Positions 1 through 9,355 are shown, counted from the stretch's first letter. The stretch: 64,000 nt of DNA from an uncultured Polaribacter sp. (GCA_947497755.1 CANMHT010000001.1:496001-560000); one strand, 5' to 3'. Program-made: numbers and translations. Notes: a model not told the origin generated them from the sequence alone.

Positions 1-668
1 AAATATTACAAGAATTGAATAAACATCCTGAGCGATTTAGTCCAAATGTAATTATGAGGCCTCTTTATCAAGAAGTAATTTTACCAAATTTGGCCTATAT
101 AGGTGGAGGAGGAGAGTTGGCATATTGGATGCAACTTAAAGATTATTTTAATACTGTAGCTATTCCTTTTCCAATATTGTTATTGCGTAATTCTGTTCAG
201 GTAATTTCACATAAACAACAAGGTAAATTAGATCGCTTAACTATTTCTCACAAAGAATTGTTTTTTAAACTGAATGATTTATTAGCTGTAAAAGTGAAAG
301 AGAATTCAGCTATACAAATGGATTTTTCAAAACAAAGAGCTCAGCTTCAAGAGCAGTTCAATCAACTAAAAGACACTGCCCAAAAAACTGACGTTTCATT
401 TTTAGGAGCCGTAAATGCACAAGAGAAAAAGCAATTAAACGGATTGGATAAGTTAGAAAAACGTTTGTTAGTTGCCGAAAAAAGAAGGCAACAAGATTTG
501 GTACAGCGAATTTCTGAGATTAAAAATCAATTATTCCCAAATCTAAGTTTGGAAGAACGTCAGCGTAATTTCTCTGAATATTATTTAGAATATGGAGAGC
601 AATTTATAGAGGCTTTAAAAGAAACTTTAAAACCTTTAGATTTAGAGTTTACCATATTAGAATTATAA
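1..668 (+). CDS. bshC: Bacillithiol biosynthesis cysteine-adding enzyme BshC, C-terminal part
   Basis: The reading frame is already open at base 3, so this is the last ~221 residues of a longer gene; the TTG at 15 is only an internal leucine codon. BshC is the cytosolic enzyme proposed to add cysteine to glucosaminyl-malate in the last step of bacillithiol synthesis. Recognisable family sequence is FSPNVIMRPLYQEVILPN followed by a glycine-rich YIGGGGELAYW stretch, then a long charged helical segment (about residues 95-180) that matches the coiled coil of BshC, and a C-terminal end typical of the family. A strong terminator follows directly. The call is by family resemblance; bshA and bshB are not in the window. 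Confidence 0.9.
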   Translation, partial: ILQELNKHPERFSPNVIMRPLYQEVILPNLAYIGGGGELAYWMQLKDYFNTVAIPFPILLLRNSVQVISHKQQGKLDRLTISHKELFFKLNDLLAVKVKENSAIQMDFSKQRAQLQEQFNQLKDTAQKTDVSFLGAVNAQEKKQLNGLDKLEKRLLVAEKRRQQDLVQRISEIKNQLFPNLSLEERQRNFSEYYLEYGEQFIEALKETLKPLDLEFTILEL

Positions 669-706
669 AAAACGAGCTAGCAATTTGCTAGCTCGTTTTT
701 GTTTTT
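668..706 (+). terminator. Rho-independent terminator after bshC
   Basis: AACGAGCTAGC (671-681) pairs with GCTAGCTCGTT (687-697) around a five-base loop and is followed by a T-rich run. It sits directly after the bshC stop codon. Confidence 0.9.
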
Positions 707-836
707 ACACAGAATCATTATAAGTGTTTTTTAGTGTACCTTATTACCATTGATAATAGTTTGATCAATATTGATGTTTTTTAGTTGATTGACCGAAATA
801 GAAAAAGGGTTTCTCAAATATAACAAAGATTTGATG

Positions 837-844
837 TAGTTTTG
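837..844 (+). promoter_or_regulatory. -7 element TAGTTTTG before rlmF
   Basis: Matches the Bacteroidota -7 consensus TAnnTTTG. The G lies only 4 bases before the ATG at 849, so the message would be leaderless or nearly so if the usual spacing to the start of transcription holds. I see no clear -33 TTG. Confidence 0.55.
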
Positions 845-848
845 CGTC

Positions 849-1718
849 ATGAAGCCTACCCAAAAGCAATTCCATAAGAATAACATTCATTTAAAAGCAT
901 ATGATTTTGATGAATTGATAAAAGCAAATCCATCATTAGAAACGTTTGTTCAAAAGAATTCATACGGAAATTTAAGTATTGATTTTTCCAATCCGAAAGC
1001 GGTTAAAGAAATCAATCGTTCATTGCTTTATGCATATTATAATATTCGTTATTGGGAATTTTCTGATGAAAACTTATGTCCGCCTATTCCTGGTAGAGTA
1101 GATTATATTCATTATTTAAATGATTTATTAAAGGAGTCAAAAATGAATGGAGACATTTCTGTACTGGATATTGGGACTGGAGCAACTTGTATTTATCCTT
1201 TATTAGGTAATGCTGTTTATGGATGGAAATTTGTAGGAACTGATATCGATTTAAATTCTTTAGATACAGCTCAAGATATTATTGATGATAATGAATTAGA
1301 AACTCAGATTTCCTTGCGTCAACAAGTAGATGAAAATAATATTTTAACAGGAATTATAGAAAAAGAAGATCGATTTACTTTAGCAATGTGTAATCCACCA
1401 TTTTACAAATCAGCAGAAGAAGCAAGAGGAGCCAATAGAAGAAAAACAAGAAACTTAGGAACGAATGCTGTACGTAATTTTGCAGGTAATAATAACGAAT
1501 TGTGGTATGTTGGAGGAGAAAAGGCTTTTTTACATAATTACTTATACCAAAGTTCATTATTTAAAAAACATTGTATTTGGTTTACCAGTTTAGTCTCTAA
1601 AAAAGAAAATGTAGAGAGTTTGCAAAAATCTGCTAAAAAACTAGGCGTAAAAACGTTTAAAATTATTCCAATGCATCAAGGAAATAAAGTCACACGAATT
1701 GTTGCTTGGAAGTATTAA
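849..1718 (+). CDS. rlmF: 23S rRNA (adenine(1618)-N(6))-methyltransferase RlmF
   Basis: Uses S-adenosylmethionine to methylate adenine 1618 of 23S rRNA. The SAM-binding motif LDIGTGA is at about residues 106-112, an acidic TDID follows at 131-134, and the N6-adenine methyltransferase catalytic motif NPPF is at 182-185, followed by the RlmF-typical FYKSAEEARGANRRKTRNLG segment. The length, 289 residues, is normal for the family. The ATG at 849 is the first in frame and is preceded by a -7 promoter element. It converges on the downstream minus-strand gene with a 4-base overlap at 1715-1718, so the two transcripts share their 3' ends. Confidence 0.93.
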   Translation: MKPTQKQFHKNNIHLKAYDFDELIKANPSLETFVQKNSYGNLSIDFSNPKAVKEINRSLLYAYYNIRYWEFSDENLCPPIPGRVDYIHYLNDLLKESKMNGDISVLDIGTGATCIYPLLGNAVYGWKFVGTDIDLNSLDTAQDIIDDNELETQISLRQQVDENNILTGIIEKEDRFTLAMCNPPFYKSAEEARGANRRKTRNLGTNAVRNFAGNNNELWYVGGEKAFLHNYLYQSSLFKKHCIWFTSLVSKKENVESLQKSAKKLGVKTFKIIPMHQGNKVTRIVAWKY

Positions 1719-2341
1719 TTCTTTGGATTAAAAAGTTCGTTAGTGATTTTGTATTTACGTGTAATAGCGTATAAAATACAATTGACAAACATATGCAATG
1801 CAATTAAGCAAATGACAGCATAAAGCGGAATACCTAAAAACTGATATGGCCAATGGTAAGTCCAAACGCCCAAATATACCGTAATTACTTCTCCATAAAC
1901 AGGGAAGAAGGCAGTAACTAAAACAGCAATCCCAATTTTTTTAGACATCTGTGTTATTGCCAAGACTTTGATAAGCTTCTTTTCTAAATCATAGATAATT
2001 TTAAACGCATACATCCAAGCAAAAGGCAACCAATAAGGTAATTGTCTGTTATCAGATAAGTCATGATACTCCCAAAAATAATTATAAACACCCCATTTTT
2101 CTGCTAAAATACCCAATCCACCAGTTAGTAACATTCCAATAAATAAAACCCATTCCTTTTCTGGTTTACTAACCAGTTCTCTATAAAACACTCTTAAAAT
2201 ATAAGCAGCAACCAAAGCAGCTAAAACGGCATCGTATTCACGAAAATAACCAATTGCTACACCAGCAATTGTAATTTTTAATGTGGCTATTGCTAGTATT
2301 TTTATCAAAGATTTTTTTTGTTGATTGTTGGTTTGTGTCAT
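1715..2341 (-). CDS. Integral membrane protein of unknown function
   Basis: A 208-residue protein with about five or six hydrophobic segments (roughly residues 12-30, 35-52, 64-82, 103-120, 135-158, 170-192) and a short charged N-terminus. Conserved-looking aromatic patches such as WGVYNYFWEYHD and LPYWLPFAWMYAF lie between membrane segments. I do not recognise the family with confidence. The ATG at 2341 shares its last base with the stop codon region of the beta-galactosidase gene upstream on the same strand, so the two are probably co-transcribed. The 3' end overlaps rlmF by 4 bases in convergent orientation. Confidence 0.75.
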   Translation of the reverse strand: MTQTNNQQKKSLIKILAIATLKITIAGVAIGYFREYDAVLAALVAAYILRVFYRELVSKPEKEWVLFIGMLLTGGLGILAEKWGVYNYFWEYHDLSDNRQLPYWLPFAWMYAFKIIYDLEKKLIKVLAITQMSKKIGIAVLVTAFFPVYGEVITVYLGVWTYHWPYQFLGIPLYAVICLIALHMFVNCILYAITRKYKITNELFNPKN

Positions 2342-5300
2342 TATTTAAATTGTTGTTGTAAGTCTACAAATTTCTTTGTGGTTCCTCCAGTAAACGGAAT
2401 TAAGTAAAAAGAATACGTATGTTTTTGGGCACTGTTTATTCGGTATTTTTGTTGAGGTTTAGACCACCAACTATCATCACCGCCTAAACCACGTTGCTTT
2501 AAATCTATATTTAACTGAATTAAATTTTGTTCTTTAATATCAATTGTGTGTTTGCTAAAATTGGCTTTCGGATTTTCTTTTTTATAATTTAAATCACTGG
2601 TAATATCAAAATCTTCGTTAGGCATATGTAAAGCAGAAATACTTAACCCTTTTTGATCTGGTGATGCTATTAGTAAACCAATATTTTCGGAGTCCATCAA
2701 TGCCATCCAACGAACATCTGTTCTGTTACCATTTTCTTGTGGACGAATATAAGGTACGTAAAAATCAGAAACAGTACTTGTAAAAACATCAATAAAAGTA
2801 GAAGTATTTCTATCTTGATAATTTTCCCATGGACCACGACCATAATAGATTACATTGTGATACTTTTTAGGAATTTGCATGCGCATTCCAACTCTAGGAA
2901 TATCTCCTTTATAAGCAGATTCATTTAAGGTGTTTTCTACTTTAATTACACCATTACCATTAATAGTATATATGGTTTTACTACTTGTATTTACTCCAGG
3001 TAATTCAAAGTCAATGGTAACTTGCATTAGATTATTTTCTAACTTTTTATAAGTGAAATTGGTCACTTTTGCATGTAAACTAGCATTTTTCCACTCAATA
3101 TTTCCAACCTGCATTTTGTTGCCTAAATCATTATCTGTTGGCGGCCTCCAAAAATTGAGTTGTGGTCCTTTTTTAGATTGTAAAAATTCTTCTTCTTTAA
3201 AAACATAAGAAGTCATTTGCCCTTTGCTTTTATCAAAAGCAACTTTGATATAGTTGTTGTGAATGGTTAATTTGTTTTTTTTATCTGACGATTTTAAATA
3301 CCAACCATTGTCTACTTTTTTAGCTACAGATTTAAACTTCTTAGCTAAATAGATTTGTTCACGAGCAACTTCATGATTAGCATTTAAGATGCCCCATTTC
3401 TTTTTAGTTCTAGCAGAAAATTCGATAAAGTATTCAGTATTTTCTTTAAAATTAATATCCTTTAAAGAGATTGTGATTTTTTTACTAGCATGTGGTTTTA
3501 TAGCTAAATCTTCCAATTTAAACTCTTTTAAAACTTCCCCATTGGCTTTTATTCTTACATCAAAAGTAAAGGCATTTAGGTTGGTAAAATCATATAAATT
3601 TTCAATCAAAATATGTTGTTCATTAGTAGTAGTTTCTCCTAAATCTTTAAAATTGATAAATTCATGTGCTTTTTTAACTTCATACAAAGCAGGTTGAGGT
3701 TTTCTATCAGGAAAAACAATTCCGTTGTTTAAAAAGCTATTATCTGTTGGCATGTTTGTACCGAAATCGCCACCATAAGCATAATATTTTTCTCCATTTT
3801 TGTTTGTTTTCCAAATAGATTGATCTACCCAATCCCAAACAAAACCTCCTTGTAAATGGTCGTATTTTTCAATGATTTCCCAGTAATCTGCAAAATTACC
3901 TGTGCTGTTCCCCATTGCATGTGCATATTCACTCGGAATAAACGGTCTATCTGTTTTCTTTTGTCCAATGGTTTCAAATAGTTTAGGAGAAGGATATTGC
4001 GGAACAATAATGTCTGTGTTTTTATCCATTTGATACAAACTATTTCCTTTGGTATATGTTCTTTCGTATTGTACAGGTCTTTTGCTACGATCTAGTGCTT
4101 TAATTTTGTTATAACCTTTGTAAAAAACTGTTCCATTTCCAGCTTCATTTCCTAACGACCAAATAATTACAGAAGGATGATTTTTATCTCGTTCTACCAT
4201 TCTGGTCATTCTGTCTAAATGCGCTTTGGTCCAATTGTCTTTTTTAGCTAAAGAATATTTCCCATAATACATTCCGTGAGATTCAATATTGGCTTCATCA
4301 ACCACATAGATACCATAAATATCACACAATTCGTAAAAAGCGCTATTTCTTGGGTAATGTGCCAATCGAACAGCATTGATGTTGTTTTCTTTCCAGAGTT
4401 TGATATCCTTTAAAAGTAATTCTTTAGACATTACATGTCCAGTTTCAGGATCAGCTTCATGAGCATTCACTCCTTTTAAAGTGATACGTTGCCCATTAAT
4501 AAGTAATAAACCATTCGTAATTTCTACTTTTCTAAAGCCAATTTTTTGCTCTATAGTTTCAATCAATTTTCCACGAATATCAGTTGTAGTTACTCTTAAA
4601 GTATACAAATTAGGATGCTCTGCAGACCATTTTTTAGGAGTAATAACGTTGGTAGAAAAATGTGTTGTTTTTCGTTGTTTGTTAGAAACAGCTGTATTGT
4701 TTTGCTGTTCGGCAATTAAGAAGTTTTCAGCATCAAAAAGTTGATAAGACACAAAAAGTTCTTTATTTCTTTTTTGATGATTTTGTAAGTCGACACTTAC
4801 ATTTAAAAAACCGTGAGTATAAGTTTTGTCTAAGGTTGTTTGAATATCAATATCTTGAATCCTAACTTTAGGTTGCGCATATACAAAAACATCACGTTCA
4901 ATTCCACTGATACGCCAAAAATCTTGTGCTTCTAGATAACTTCCATCGGTCCATCTAAATATTTGAATAGCAATACTGTTTTTTCCTTTTCTTAAGTGAT
5001 TGGTAATATTGAATTCAGCAGGTAATTTACTTCCTTGAGTATAACCAACATATTTACCATTTACCCAAACAAAACCTCCAGATTTTAAAGCGCCAATATG
5101 TAAGAAAATTTCATTGTTAAACCAATCATCTGTAATGGTAAATTCTCTTCTATACGAACCAACAGGATTGTATTTATGTGGTACTTTACCAGGATTTTTA
5201 GGATAAATTCTATCAACTAATTCCATATCATCAGCAACCATGGCTTTATAATCAGAAAACTCGTATTGGTGATTTACATAAATAGGAGTTCCGAAACCTT

Positions 5301-5613
5301 CTACTTCCCAGTTAGATGGTACTTTAATACTGTCCCAATCTTCTAATTGAAGTGTAGGGTTCATAAACTTTGTTGGCCTATTGGCTGGATTTTTAACCCA
5401 ATTGAATTTCCAAATACCATTTAAAGATTGTTTGTATTTTGGAGTCTTGTTTTTTAAACTGTTTAAACTCGTATAAGAAGTAAAACTTGCATGAGCGTCT
5501 TCTTTATATTCAGCAATCATTTGTTCATTTTCTATATAATGCCAAATATCTTTTTGCTGAGAAAATCCGAAGAGTGTATAAAAAAAGAATACGAAGAATA
5601 GATTCTGTTTCAT
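2341..5613 (-). CDS. Secreted glycoside hydrolase family 2 beta-galactosidase
   Basis: A 1090-residue LacZ-type GH2 enzyme that would hydrolyse terminal beta-galactosides. An N-terminal signal peptide ending near FGFSQQ sends it to the periplasm or beyond. Order: sugar-binding jelly-roll domain (about 50-270), immunoglobulin-like domain, TIM barrel (about 370-670), second Ig-like domain and the large C-terminal beta-galactosidase small-chain domain. The acid/base glutamate is in the SLGNEAGNG motif (about residue 488), and the nucleophile is in PSEYAHAMGNS (about residue 561). FVWDWVDQSIW is also typical. No SusC/SusD pair or other glycosidases are nearby, so this is not part of a full polysaccharide utilisation locus here. 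The actual substrate could be an algal galactan oligosaccharide rather than lactose. Confidence 0.93.
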   Translation of the reverse strand: MKQNLFFVFFFYTLFGFSQQKDIWHYIENEQMIAEYKEDAHASFTSYTSLNSLKNKTPKYKQSLNGIWKFNWVKNPANRPTKFMNPTLQLEDWDSIKVPSNWEVEGFGTPIYVNHQYEFSDYKAMVADDMELVDRIYPKNPGKVPHKYNPVGSYRREFTITDDWFNNEIFLHIGALKSGGFVWVNGKYVGYTQGSKLPAEFNITNHLRKGKNSIAIQIFRWTDGSYLEAQDFWRISGIERDVFVYAQPKVRIQDIDIQTTLDKTYTHGFLNVSVDLQNHQKRNKELFVSYQLFDAENFLIAEQQNNTAVSNKQRKTTHFSTNVITPKKWSAEHPNLYTLRVTTTDIRGKLIETIEQKIGFRKVEITNGLLLINGQRITLKGVNAHEADPETGHVMSKELLLKDIKLWKENNINAVRLAHYPRNSAFYELCDIYGIYVVDEANIESHGMYYGKYSLAKKDNWTKAHLDRMTRMVERDKNHPSVIIWSLGNEAGNGTVFYKGYNKIKALDRSKRPVQYERTYTKGNSLYQMDKNTDIIVPQYPSPKLFETIGQKKTDRPFIPSEYAHAMGNSTGNFADYWEIIEKYDHLQGGFVWDWVDQSIWKTNKNGEKYYAYGGDFGTNMPTDNSFLNNGIVFPDRKPQPALYEVKKAHEFINFKDLGETTTNEQHILIENLYDFTNLNAFTFDVRIKANGEVLKEFKLEDLAIKPHASKKITISLKDINFKENTEYFIEFSARTKKKWGILNANHEVAREQIYLAKKFKSVAKKVDNGWYLKSSDKKNKLTIHNNYIKVAFDKSKGQMTSYVFKEEEFLQSKKGPQLNFWRPPTDNDLGNKMQVGNIEWKNASLHAKVTNFTYKKLENNLMQVTIDFELPGVNTSSKTIYTINGNGVIKVENTLNESAYKGDIPRVGMRMQIPKKYHNVIYYGRGPWENYQDRNTSTFIDVFTSTVSDFYVPYIRPQENGNRTDVRWMALMDSENIGLLIASPDQKGLSISALHMPNEDFDITSDLNYKKENPKANFSKHTIDIKEQNLIQLNIDLKQRGLGGDDSWWSKPQQKYRINSAQKHTYSFYLIPFTGGTTKKFVDLQQQFK

Positions 5614-5630
5614 GTAATTTAATTGAGCAT

Positions 5631-5638
5631 CAAATATA
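5631..5638 (-). promoter_or_regulatory. -7 element TATATTTG before the beta-galactosidase gene
   Basis: On the minus strand the sequence reads TATATTTG, a perfect TAnnTTTG match, 17 bases before the ATG at 5613. It lies just after the T-run of the hairpin at 5643-5666. Confidence 0.5.
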
Positions 5639-5668
5639 AAAAAATCGAAGATAGCAGTCTTCGATTAA
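5636..5668 (-). terminator. Hairpin with T-run just upstream of the beta-galactosidase gene
   Basis: AATCGAAGA (5643-5651) and TCTTCGATT (5658-5666) form a perfect 9-bp stem with a six-base loop. On the minus strand it is followed by seven Ts, the form of an intrinsic terminator. It lies only ~30 bases before the ATG, where a terminator for the upstream gene is not needed because lpdA has its own at 5795-5825. Confidence 0.65.
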
Positions 5669-5794
5669 TTTACCTCATTTTAGGGGTACTCTTTTTCTAA
5701 ACAAATTTCCCGACTCATAAAAAATTGTGTAAAGGATTTTCCATAGTTGGTTTCTTTAATGTTAATGTTTTGTTAATAGCAAAATTGATGCCAT

Positions 5795-5825
5795 AAAAAA
5801 AACCTCACAGATGTGAGGTTTTTTT
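5795..5825 (-). terminator. Intrinsic terminator after lpdA
   Basis: AACCTCAC (5801-5808) pairs with GTGAGGTT (5813-5820), flanked by A-runs and T-runs on both sides, so it can act on either strand. It lies 20 bases past the lpdA stop codon. Confidence 0.88.
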
Positions 5826-5844
5826 AAACAGCATTGTTTTTATT

Positions 5845-7233
5845 TTATAAATGGATTACTTCATCGTAAGCATCAGCTACTGCTTCCATCACAGCTTCAC
5901 TCATTGTTGGGTGAGGGTGAATTGCTTTTAATACTTCGTGTCCAGTTGTTTCTAATTTACGTCCTAAAACAGCTTCAGCAATCATATCAGTAACACCAGC
6001 TCCAATCATATGGCATCCTAACCATTCTCCATATTTTGCATCAAAAATAACTTTTACAAAACCATCTGGAGTTCCAGCAGCTTTTGCTTTTCCTGAAGCA
6101 GAAAAAGGAAACTTACCAACTTTTAATTCGTATCCAGCTTCTTTTGCTTTTTCTTCAGTCATACCAACAGAAGCAATTTCTGGCGTAGCATATGTACATC
6201 CAGGGATGTTTCCATAATCGATAGCTTCAGTATGTAAACCTGCAATTTTCTCAACACAAGTAATTCCTTCTGCAGAAGCAACGTGTGCTAAAGCAGGACC
6301 AGGAACTACATCTCCAATAGCATAATATCCAGGCAAGTTTGTTTGATACCAATCGTTTACTAAGATTTTATCTCTATCAGTAACGATTCCAACATCTTCT
6401 AAACCAATGTTTTCAATATTTGTTTTAATTCCAACTGCAGATAATACAATATCAGCTTCTAAAACTTTTTCTCCTTTTTTAGTTTTTACAGTGGCTTTTA
6501 CACCATCACCAGAAGTATCTACAGACTCAACAGAAGAGTTCGTCATTACTTTAATACCAGCTTTTTTGATAGAACGCTCAAATTGTTTTGAAACATCTTT
6601 ATCTTCTACAGGAACTACATTTGGCATAAATTCTACAATAGTAACCTCAGTTCCCATTGAATTATAGAAATGTGCAAACTCAACTCCAATAGCACCAGAA
6701 CCAACAACAATCATAGACTTAGGTTGCTCTTTTAAGCTCATTGCTTCTCTATAACCAATTACTTTTTTACCATCTTGAGGTAAGTTTGGTAATTCTCTAG
6801 AACGAGCTCCAGTAGCAATAATAATATGATCAGCACTATATTCTGTTACTTTTCCATCTTTATCAGTAACATCTACTTTTTTACCAGCTTTAATTTTTCC
6901 AAAACCATCAATGATATCGATTTTGTTTTTCTTCATTAAAAACTGTACTCCTTTGCTCATTCCTTCAGCAACACCACGACTACGTTTAATAACAGCTTCA
7001 AAATCTTTGTCAATCGCTTCTGCTTTTAAACCATATTCATCTACATGCTTTAAATAATCGTATACCTGAGCAGATTTTAACAATGCTTTGGTAGGAATAC
7101 AACCCCAGTTTAAACAGATTCCTCCTAAGTTTTCTTTTTCTACAACTGCGGTTTTAAAACCTAATTGAGAAGCTCTAATGGCAGTAACATATCCTCCTGG
7201 TCCGCTACCGATAATTATGATGTCGTATTTCAT
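5845..7233 (-). CDS. lpdA: Dihydrolipoyl dehydrogenase (E3)
   Basis: FAD enzyme that reoxidises the dihydrolipoyl groups of 2-oxoacid dehydrogenase complexes and the glycine cleavage system, passing electrons to NAD. The N-terminal FAD-binding motif GSGPGG is at residues 9-14, the redox disulfide GGICLNWGC carries Cys40 and Cys45, a second Rossmann motif GSGAIGVE near residue 180 binds NAD, and the C-terminal HPHPTMSE holds the catalytic His-Glu pair. The length of 462 is standard. It lies downstream of argS on the same strand with a 74-base gap and ends at a clear terminator. E1/E2 genes are not in the window, but lipA, which makes the lipoyl cofactor, is at 16301. Confidence 0.96.
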   Translation of the reverse strand: MKYDIIIIGSGPGGYVTAIRASQLGFKTAVVEKENLGGICLNWGCIPTKALLKSAQVYDYLKHVDEYGLKAEAIDKDFEAVIKRSRGVAEGMSKGVQFLMKKNKIDIIDGFGKIKAGKKVDVTDKDGKVTEYSADHIIIATGARSRELPNLPQDGKKVIGYREAMSLKEQPKSMIVVGSGAIGVEFAHFYNSMGTEVTIVEFMPNVVPVEDKDVSKQFERSIKKAGIKVMTNSSVESVDTSGDGVKATVKTKKGEKVLEADIVLSAVGIKTNIENIGLEDVGIVTDRDKILVNDWYQTNLPGYYAIGDVVPGPALAHVASAEGITCVEKIAGLHTEAIDYGNIPGCTYATPEIASVGMTEEKAKEAGYELKVGKFPFSASGKAKAAGTPDGFVKVIFDAKYGEWLGCHMIGAGVTDMIAEAVLGRKLETTGHEVLKAIHPHPTMSEAVMEAVADAYDEVIHL

Positions 7234-7307
7234 GTTTAAATTGTTTTTGAGTTTTATAGTAGAAAATGTGATGTTACATTTTCAAATTAACTTGTTGTTA
7301 TATTGTT

Positions 7308-9254
7308 TTACATTCTTTCTGGCACTTCTATTCCTAATAAAGAAAATGCAGACTTGATAATATCTCCTACTTTCTTTGATAGTTGTACTCTTGCTATTTT
7401 TTTATCTTGATTTTCTTCTCCTAAAATGGATACGTTTTGATAAAAAGAGTTGAACTCTTTTACCAAATCATAGGTATAGTTTGCAATTAATGCTGGTGAA
7501 TGGTTTGCAGCTGCTTGCTGAATCATTTCAGGATAATTTTCTATAATTTTAATCAGTTCTTTTTCTTTTGGATGTAAAGAAAGTTCTACAGCGTTTAAAG
7601 GACTACTATAGTTGAAATCTGCTTTACGTAAAATAGATTGAATTCTAGCGTATGTATATTGAATAAATGGTCCCGTATTTCCTTGGAAATCTACAGATTC
7701 TTTAGGGTCAAATAAAATACGTTTTTTAGGATCTACTTTTAAAATGTAATATTTCAACGCTCCTAAACCAATAATTTTATACAAACGTTCTTTTTCTTCT
7801 TCAGAATAGCCTTCTAACTTTCCTAAATCTTGAGATAAGCTTCTAGCAGTATTGGTCATTTCTACCATTAAATCATCTGCATCTACTACTGTTCCTTCTC
7901 TAGATTTCATTTTACCAGAAGGTAAATCTACCATTCCGTAACTTAAATGGAATAACTGATCAGCCCAAGAATACCCTAGTTTCTTTAAAATTAAAAACAA
8001 TACTTTAAAGTGATAATCTTGCTCATTACCAACCGTATAAACCATTCCGTTTACATTTGGGTAATCTTTAGAACGTTGAATTGCTGTACCAATATCTTGA
8101 GTCATGTATACAGCAGTTCCGTCAGAACGCAATACAATCTTTTCATCTAAGCCTTCTTCGGTTAAATCTATCCAAACAGAACCATCTTCTTTTTTAAAGA
8201 AAACACCGTTTTTTAAACCTTCTTCAATATTGTCTTTTCCTAATAAATAGGTATTACTTTCATAATAAAAAGAATCAAAGTCTACACCTAAGTTTTTGTA
8301 AGTAACTTCAAATCCATCATACACCCATTGGTTCATTTTTTTCCAAAGAGCAACAACTTCTTCATCTCCAGCTTCCCACTTTTGAAGCATTTCTTGTGCT
8401 TCAATTCCTAATTTACTATAGTTTGTGAAATATTCATTTTTAAAATTAGATTTAAATACTTTCTTTAAACCTTCTTCATCAAATTTATACTCTAAGTTTT
8501 CTTTACTATTTGAGTTTGGCACAAGTACTTCATGGTCACTACCGTCTTTATTTGAAAGTTTATCAGCTAATGTTTTCTTTTTGTCTTTTAAAAATAACTC
8601 TTTAAATAGCTCTGTTTTTTCAAATTCACTATACTCTTTTTGAAATTCTTGTTCAAATCTCACATAATAATTTCCAACCAGTTTATCGCCTTTTAAACCT
8701 GTAGAGCTAGGAGTTTCTCCTTTTCCAAATTTTTGCCAAGCTAGCATTGATTTACAGATATGGATTCCTCTATCATTAATGATTTGAGTTTTGTATACTT
8801 GTTTACCAGCTGCTTTGATAATTTCAGAGACAGAATATCCTAATAAATTATTTCTAATATGACCTAAATGCAATGGTTTGTTGGTGTTTGGAGAAGAGTA
8901 TTCTACCAAAACAGCATCTTCTTCAGTAGGAGTAACAAAACCATAAGTGTCATTGGTAAAAATTTGATTGAAAGTATTGAGATATAAATTATCTGCAATA
9001 ACCAAATTTAAAAAACCTTTAACCACATTAAAACGAGTCACCTCTTGTACATTTTCTACAATGTAATTTCCCAAATCAGTTCCAATCTGTACAGGGTTTC
9101 CTTTTTTATAGCGTAACATAGGGAAAACCACTACGGTAATATCTCCTTCAAATTCTTTACGAGTTGCTTGAAACTCAACAGTTGGAATTTCGGTTTGATA
9201 TAAGGAAGAAAATCCTTTCTTTACAGCACTTTCGATTAGGGTTTGAATACTCAT
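7308..9254 (-). CDS. argS: Arginyl-tRNA synthetase
   Basis: Class I synthetase charging tRNA-Arg. Order: N-terminal additional domain (residues 1-100), catalytic core with SSPNTNKPLHLGH (the HIGH motif is HLGH at 129-132), a degenerate KMSKS region MKSREGT, and the C-terminal DALR anticodon-binding domain ending in the typical hydrophobic LGIEVPERM. The length of 648 is about 50-60 residues above what I expect for Bacteroidota ArgS. The extra sequence appears to be a lysine-rich, low-complexity segment at about residues 205-282, between the KFGKGETP region and the KWEAGDEEV motif. The frame is open throughout, so this is an insertion and not a frameshift. Confidence 0.95.
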   Translation of the reverse strand: MSIQTLIESAVKKGFSSLYQTEIPTVEFQATRKEFEGDITVVVFPMLRYKKGNPVQIGTDLGNYIVENVQEVTRFNVVKGFLNLVIADNLYLNTFNQIFTNDTYGFVTPTEEDAVLVEYSSPNTNKPLHLGHIRNNLLGYSVSEIIKAAGKQVYKTQIINDRGIHICKSMLAWQKFGKGETPSSTGLKGDKLVGNYYVRFEQEFQKEYSEFEKTELFKELFLKDKKKTLADKLSNKDGSDHEVLVPNSNSKENLEYKFDEEGLKKVFKSNFKNEYFTNYSKLGIEAQEMLQKWEAGDEEVVALWKKMNQWVYDGFEVTYKNLGVDFDSFYYESNTYLLGKDNIEEGLKNGVFFKKEDGSVWIDLTEEGLDEKIVLRSDGTAVYMTQDIGTAIQRSKDYPNVNGMVYTVGNEQDYHFKVLFLILKKLGYSWADQLFHLSYGMVDLPSGKMKSREGTVVDADDLMVEMTNTARSLSQDLGKLEGYSEEEKERLYKIIGLGALKYYILKVDPKKRILFDPKESVDFQGNTGPFIQYTYARIQSILRKADFNYSSPLNAVELSLHPKEKELIKIIENYPEMIQQAAANHSPALIANYTYDLVKEFNSFYQNVSILGEENQDKKIARVQLSKKVGDIIKSAFSLLGIEVPERM

Positions 9255-9275
9255 AGGTCATTTAAAATTGAAGTG

Positions 9276-9283
9276 CAAAATTA
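9276..9283 (-). promoter_or_regulatory. -7 element TAATTTTG before argS
   Basis: A TAnnTTTG match on the minus strand, 21 bases before the argS ATG at 9254, which would give a leader of about 17 bases. Confidence 0.5.
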
Positions 9284-9355
9284 CATAATTTAATTTGATT
9301 TTTTAGGGCAATTTTTAAGTGTCAAATTTAAACTGATTCTATCTTTAATTCTTGG

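Noticed and set aside
3389..3697. Open frames over 60 codons on the plus strand opposite the beta-galactosidase and similar frames opposite other genes.
   Set aside because: They lie antisense to strongly supported genes, have unnatural composition and no promoter signals; these are shadows of the real coding strand.
2341..5613. A polysaccharide utilisation locus around the beta-galactosidase.
   Set aside because: There is no SusC/SusD pair, regulator or second glycosidase nearby.
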